Shown in pieces: positions 14,034-15,983 of a DNA stretch of 15,983 nucleotides. The notes beneath the pieces were generated by a model. That model had not been told where the DNA came from. It did no database searches and was given only the letters and a program-made list of their open reading frames with translations. The translations under genes were made by a program, and so were the position numbers. Position 1 is the first letter of the stretch; every line of letters begins with the position of its first letter. The stretch spans positions 1 through 15,983 of the forward strand of contig CAMPIU010000018.1 of the NCBI GenBank assembly GCA_946886545.1. Direction: 5' to 3'. The stretch comes from an uncultured Flavobacteriales bacterium. GTDB lineage: Bacteria > Bacteroidota > Bacteroidia > Flavobacteriales > Crocinitomicaceae.

Positions 14034-14725
14034 GATTTTGATGTTTGTTTTTTAGCATTTCTATAAATCATCCAGCACGCAAGAGCAAATAAAAGGTATC
14101 GGGTATTCGCCAGGAATCCGCTGATCAGGTAATACAAAAAGGTATTGACCTTGGGGTTGTTCATTTCCAAGTAATGCATCATGGAAACATAGGGAACACT
14201 GCAGGCAAAATAAAGCAGGATTCCCAGACAAGCCCATTTTTCGGGAGATTCCCAAAAAGGAACACCGGTCCGCTGTCCAAAGGTGTACAACACCATTGAA
14301 AAAACAAGTGTAATTCCAATGCAAGCTGCCACATCTGCATAATTGAGGTAGGTACCAAATCCCTGGCCCCTGACTTGAATCCCGAAAGCAAGCAGGAAAA
14401 GAGAAAATGCTCCGATTGTTAAAACCGTTCGAAGCATCTTCGGAAGTACAAACCAGGCCGCAGTAAGCAGCAAGCCCGTTTCAACGATCAAATGTATATT
14501 CATGAGCCATTGGTTATCGATTGGCAAATGATGTGCCTGTTGATAAGTTGTAATCACGTGTGAAAACGTATAAAACAAACTCCAGATCACTACTTGCAGG
14601 AATAAAATCCTAAAAAAGAGATCTAATTTTCTAAAAGCAAGCACTCCAAAAAATAGTACCAATGAGATACATGAGATTTCTACAAATAATGTAAGCATGT
14701 CAGTTTGAATGTGAGGTAGTGACAT
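14030..14725 (-). CDS. Seven-helix integral membrane protein, possible sensor partner of the kinase
   Basis: The 231-residue product is very hydrophobic, with helices near 11-31, 36-58, 73-95, 97-117, 128-149, 163-186 and 196-221. A Lys/Arg-rich C-terminal tail (RNAKKQTSK) would lie in the cytosol. I recognise no named family. Its stop overlaps the kinase start by 4 bases (ATGA), which implies coupled translation and probably a shared function; sensing or anchoring for the sensor-less kinase is the simplest reading, but this is inference. The first ATG (14725) is used here; an ATG at 14698 (MLTLFVEISC) would start just at helix 1 and is equally possible. No clear Shine-Dalgarno sequence decides this. 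The 268-residue gene ends 27 bases upstream on the same strand. Confidence 0.8.
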   Translation of the reverse strand: MSLPHIQTDMLTLFVEISCISLVLFFGVLAFRKLDLFFRILFLQVVIWSLFYTFSHVITTYQQAHHLPIDNQWLMNIHLIVETGLLLTAAWFVLPKMLRTVLTIGAFSLFLLAFGIQVRGQGFGTYLNYADVAACIGITLVFSMVLYTFGQRTGVPFWESPEKWACLGILLYFACSVPYVSMMHYLEMNNPKVNTFLYYLISGFLANTRYLLFALACWMIYRNAKKQTSKS

Positions 14726-14752
14726 GCTAAGTTGCGAAAAAATCCTTGTTTA

Positions 14753-15559
14753 TTACTTAATCAGGTCAAAATCACTAATTTCAGCGCATGGCGGGCATAA
14801 ATGTGAGCGATTTGCGTATTTACCTGTGAAAACTACAATGTCTTTTCTACTTTTCGGTGCTAACAACAGAATTGCATTTTGGTCTTTCAATACTCCTGAT
14901 TTCGTTGTCGCAATTGAATTTTTAAGAATCACAAAGTCTGCGTTGGGATTATCATACATCAGGGTAAATATTGTCTGAAAAGGGTAAATAACCGCCTCTG
15001 TATCATCGTTCTCAATAAATTTTTTGTATTCTGTATCTCCTTCATGTTTAATACGGATTGTGTCGCGGTAATTCTTTCTCAAATCAAACGTTGAGGTGTA
15101 TTCTTTAAACTTTTGTCCAAGAGGGGCAGTTTCATCATAATAGTAAAATTTTCCATTATCAGCTACCGTGTAGATATTACCAGACTTAAAATTAGCGCAA
15201 ACCGGCTGAAAAAGAGGGGTCATTATCAGATTACTATCCAGTCCCAACCAGATTTTTAAAGACGTGATATGTCCTGTTGTACCTTTCAGACCTAAAGCTT
15301 CGGTGTATAATTGCTCGAAAGCGAGAACATCAATATCTATTATTACTGAATCCAAGTCAATTAATTGTCCATCTCCATTAATCAATTTAGCGACTGTATG
15401 TAAATGATCTATTTGAGGCAATGGGTTCATGATACCTACTTCGGCAATTTGCATGTCTAAAGTATGTTCCAAATGAATCTGGCCGGTTCTTAGGCAGTTA
15501 TACTTTCCTTCAAGTAAAGAAAACGGTGTTGGTCTCGTTAAAATTGATTTTGTTTCCAT
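14753..15559 (-). CDS. Uncharacterised 268-residue protein
   Basis: I do not recognise this protein. It begins METKSILTRPTPFSLLEGKY, with no signal peptide or membrane helix, so it is probably cytosolic. It contains mixed alpha/beta-looking sequence with many Asp, Ile, Leu and Thr residues, for example LIDLDSVIIDIDVLAFEQLY (about 66-85), and a Tyr-rich segment GKFYYYDETAPLG (about 135-147). The C-terminus carries a CPPC motif in HLCPPCAEISD; such a CxxC could bind metal or be redox-active, or be incidental. Base composition resembles the neighbours. It is 27 bases upstream of the seven-helix protein gene on the same strand, so it may be the first gene of that operon or an independent one. Confidence 0.7.
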   Translation of the reverse strand: METKSILTRPTPFSLLEGKYNCLRTGQIHLEHTLDMQIAEVGIMNPLPQIDHLHTVAKLINGDGQLIDLDSVIIDIDVLAFEQLYTEALGLKGTTGHITSLKIWLGLDSNLIMTPLFQPVCANFKSGNIYTVADNGKFYYYDETAPLGQKFKEYTSTFDLRKNYRDTIRIKHEGDTEYKKFIENDDTEAVIYPFQTIFTLMYDNPNADFVILKNSIATTKSGVLKDQNAILLLAPKSRKDIVVFTGKYANRSHLCPPCAEISDFDLIK

Positions 15560-15778
15560 AATAGTTCATTTTAAGTTTCACTCAAAACTCAACATTAAAT
15601 CCCTTACAAACAAGTTTTTAGGTGGTGATTTTCTGCAAAAAGGATACGGGAAAAATCCCGGTAAGGTTGGGGGAAGCACTCTTTTTGAATTCATAAACCG
15701 ACCTTTTTTTGTTGATTTTAGGCGCTTACCTTACTTCGATCGTTAGCATAAGTTGTTTAGATTTTGTATCTTACCAGT
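15560..15778. other. Intergenic region with inverted repeats between divergent genes
   Basis: No gene is visible here. CGGGA-AAAA-TCCCG (15647-15660) forms a small hairpin. GTAAGGT (15661-15667) is inverted at ACCTTAC (15728-15734), and the next bases AAGC (15674-15677) and GCTT (15724-15727) also pair, giving 11 bp interrupted by a TGGGGG bulge. The region probably carries promoters for the 268-residue gene (minus) and the small ORF at 15779 (plus); no strong consensus element was found. Confidence 0.35.
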
Positions 15779-15889
15779 ATGAAATATGTGTTGAAATATA
15801 TTTTCAGTCCTTCTTTCAGGCAAAAAATGAAACGGGTAATTAAACGGCGTGGAATTGCACTAATCATTCTATTGATTTTAAAAGGTTAA
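15779..15889 (+). CDS. Possible 36-residue basic tail-anchored membrane peptide
   Basis: An ATG at 15779 opens 36 codons ending in TAA at 15887. The product has a basic, amphipathic-looking N-terminal half (FRQKMKRVIKRRG) and a hydrophobic C-terminal segment (IALIILLILKG), the layout of a small single-helix membrane protein with a cytosolic positive face. TAGATTTTG, similar to a Bacteroidota -7 element with one extra base, lies about 13 bases upstream. The structured order of charge and hydrophobicity makes it more credible than a random short ORF, but I recognise no family and the call rests on composition only. Confidence 0.4.
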   Translation: MKYVLKYIFSPSFRQKMKRVIKRRGIALIILLILKG

Positions 15890-15983
15890 CGTTGCAGTGC
15901 GCCTCCCTGTCTAGTTAAATATGTCGAACGGAAAACTTTTCTTTCAGAGAAAAAATTGCGAAAACGCTTGCATATCCATAAAA
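15890..15983. other. Right-edge sequence without a supported gene
   Basis: After the small ORF, a frame from ATG 15921 is open to the end of the window (21 codons) but shows no recognisable motif and no ribosome binding site. It could be the start of a gene beyond the edge. Confidence 0.3.

Noticed and set aside
15921..15983. Open frame running off the right edge
   Set aside because: Only 21 codons, no motif or ribosome binding site; cannot be supported from this window.

Overview
The window looks like chromosomal DNA of a Bacteroidota bacterium, most likely a flavobacterium-like lineage (Crocinitomicaceae/Fluviicola is a guess). The grounds are the moderately AT-rich composition, near absence of Shine-Dalgarno sequences, several TAnnTTTG-like -7 elements, and Bacteroidota-style families (ECF sigma factor followed by a membrane-anchored beta-barrel protein, MORN-variant secreted protein, class I NrdB with the typical N-terminus). 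I see no tRNA, rRNA, CRISPR array, insertion sequence or attachment site.

Layout: the left edge (1-146, minus) holds the N-terminus of the ribonucleotide reductase small subunit NrdB, followed by about 460 bases without a convincing gene that carry several DnaA-box-like 9-mers. Three plus-strand genes follow: a ComF-type phosphoribosyltransferase (609-1328), a DUF1295 membrane protein (1395-2321) and a DAO-family FAD oxidoreductase (2428-3471). The last overlaps tail to tail with a minus-strand CPA2/Kef-type cation:proton antiporter bearing two TrkA-C domains (3458-5680). Upstream of the antiporter on the same strand is a small secreted MORN-variant protein (5838-6272).

From 6471 to 10896 the plus strand holds an envelope-related block. 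It has a lipoprotein gene broken by one in-frame TAA (6471-7109), a strong terminator, an ECF sigma factor (7174-7716) overlapping by 4 bases a protein with an anti-sigma-like N-terminus, one membrane helix, a long Ser/Asn-rich linker and a C-terminal outer-membrane barrel (7713-9173), and a large lipoprotein with one CxxCH haem motif (9445-10896). A perfect 38-bp palindrome separates this block from the convergent genes to its right.

The right part is a minus-strand run: an uncharacterised 268-residue protein (14753-15559), a seven-helix membrane protein (14030-14725), a histidine kinase (13257-14033), a NarL/FixJ-type response regulator (12579-13241) and an alpha/beta hydrolase (10953-12455). 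The tight packing of the membrane protein, kinase and regulator suggests a three-gene signalling unit in which the sensor is encoded apart from the kinase. A 17-bp dyad at the predicted promoter of the hydrolase is a candidate control site. The right edge (15560-15983) is mostly noncoding and contains one plausible 36-residue membrane peptide gene.

The points most worth a second look are the nonsense-interrupted lipoprotein, the trans-envelope sigma/anti-sigma-barrel pair, and the split-sensor two-component unit next to the hydrolase.
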